Origin: Megalonaias nervosa
Taxonomy: Eukaryota; Mollusca; Bivalvia; Unionida; Unionidae
Assembly: GCA_016617855.1 (NCBI GenBank)
Contig: JAECUM010001813.1
Coordinates: 102,211 to 166,210, forward strand
Length of the DNA: 64,000 bases
Reading direction: 5' to 3'
The notes under the pieces are model-generated. The model had not been told where the DNA came from. It searched no databases and saw only the letters and a program-made list of their open reading frames with translations. Shown here in pieces: positions 63,958 through 64,000 of this stretch (position 1 is the stretch's first letter; each line of letters starts with the position of its first letter). A program made the translations under genes and the position numbers.

Positions 63958-64000
63958 GCTTTTGGGCCTGTAAGACCGTGCATGGGGTATTTTATTTTGG

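Overview
The window reads as a stretch of an AT-rich metazoan genome with long introns, most likely a lophotrochozoan such as a mollusc (inference from gene and repeat content; no species call is possible). It has three layers: an interrupted host gene, two Polinton/Maverick (virus-like) elements, and many smaller transposons and satellites.

Host layer: four plus-strand exons, at 27332-27524, 31295-31457, 39433-39572 and 62477-62586, join in compatible splice phases. They encode consecutive parts of an MCM-family protein that best fits MCMDC2 (sensor-1 'VWAYMES' region, the 'DAFSLV' region after the ATPase core, and the C-terminal helical segment). Upstream exons were not located; a possible last exon is at 63854-63957.

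Element 2 (43108-62289, 19.2 kb) is a complete Polinton in one intron of that gene. It has about 188-bp terminal inverted repeats (TIRs) and a perfect 6-bp target-site duplication (TTTTTA). Its genes, left to right, are: conserved protein X, small basic protein, major capsid protein (MCP), PX-like protein, adenain-type protease, an unknown protein, a tail-fibre-like protein, a membrane protein, minor capsid protein, two unknown proteins, an HNH remnant (-), a DNA polymerase B-SF1 helicase fusion, HNH, integrase (-), phospholipase A2-like protein (-) and packaging ATPase. Most genes carry stops or frameshifts, so the copy is dead, but every module can be recognised. A 1.6-kb transposon (6-bp duplication) splits the PX gene after codon 8, and a 1.9-kb pogo-like transposon (TA duplication) splits the polymerase.

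Element 1 (about 393-16790) is an older, more decayed relative. Minus strand: membrane protein, MCP, small protein, minor capsid, protein X, ATPase, a different canonical PolB, and SAP motifs. Plus strand: PLA2 and integrase. Its PolB is interrupted by a 4.7-kb non-LTR retrotransposon (8210-12897) with a 5-bp duplication (ATCAT). Its gene order is close to a circular permutation of element 2, and its polymerase is of a different lineage although the capsid module is homologous.

The rest (16.8-43.1 kb and 62.6-64 kb) is intron or intergenic DNA. It holds two tRNA-derived SINE families, jockey-type reverse transcriptase remnants, hAT-like and pogo-like transposase remnants, a MITE, several tandem repeat arrays, one orphan coding exon (33466-33685) and one unidentified decayed ORF (28047-28692).
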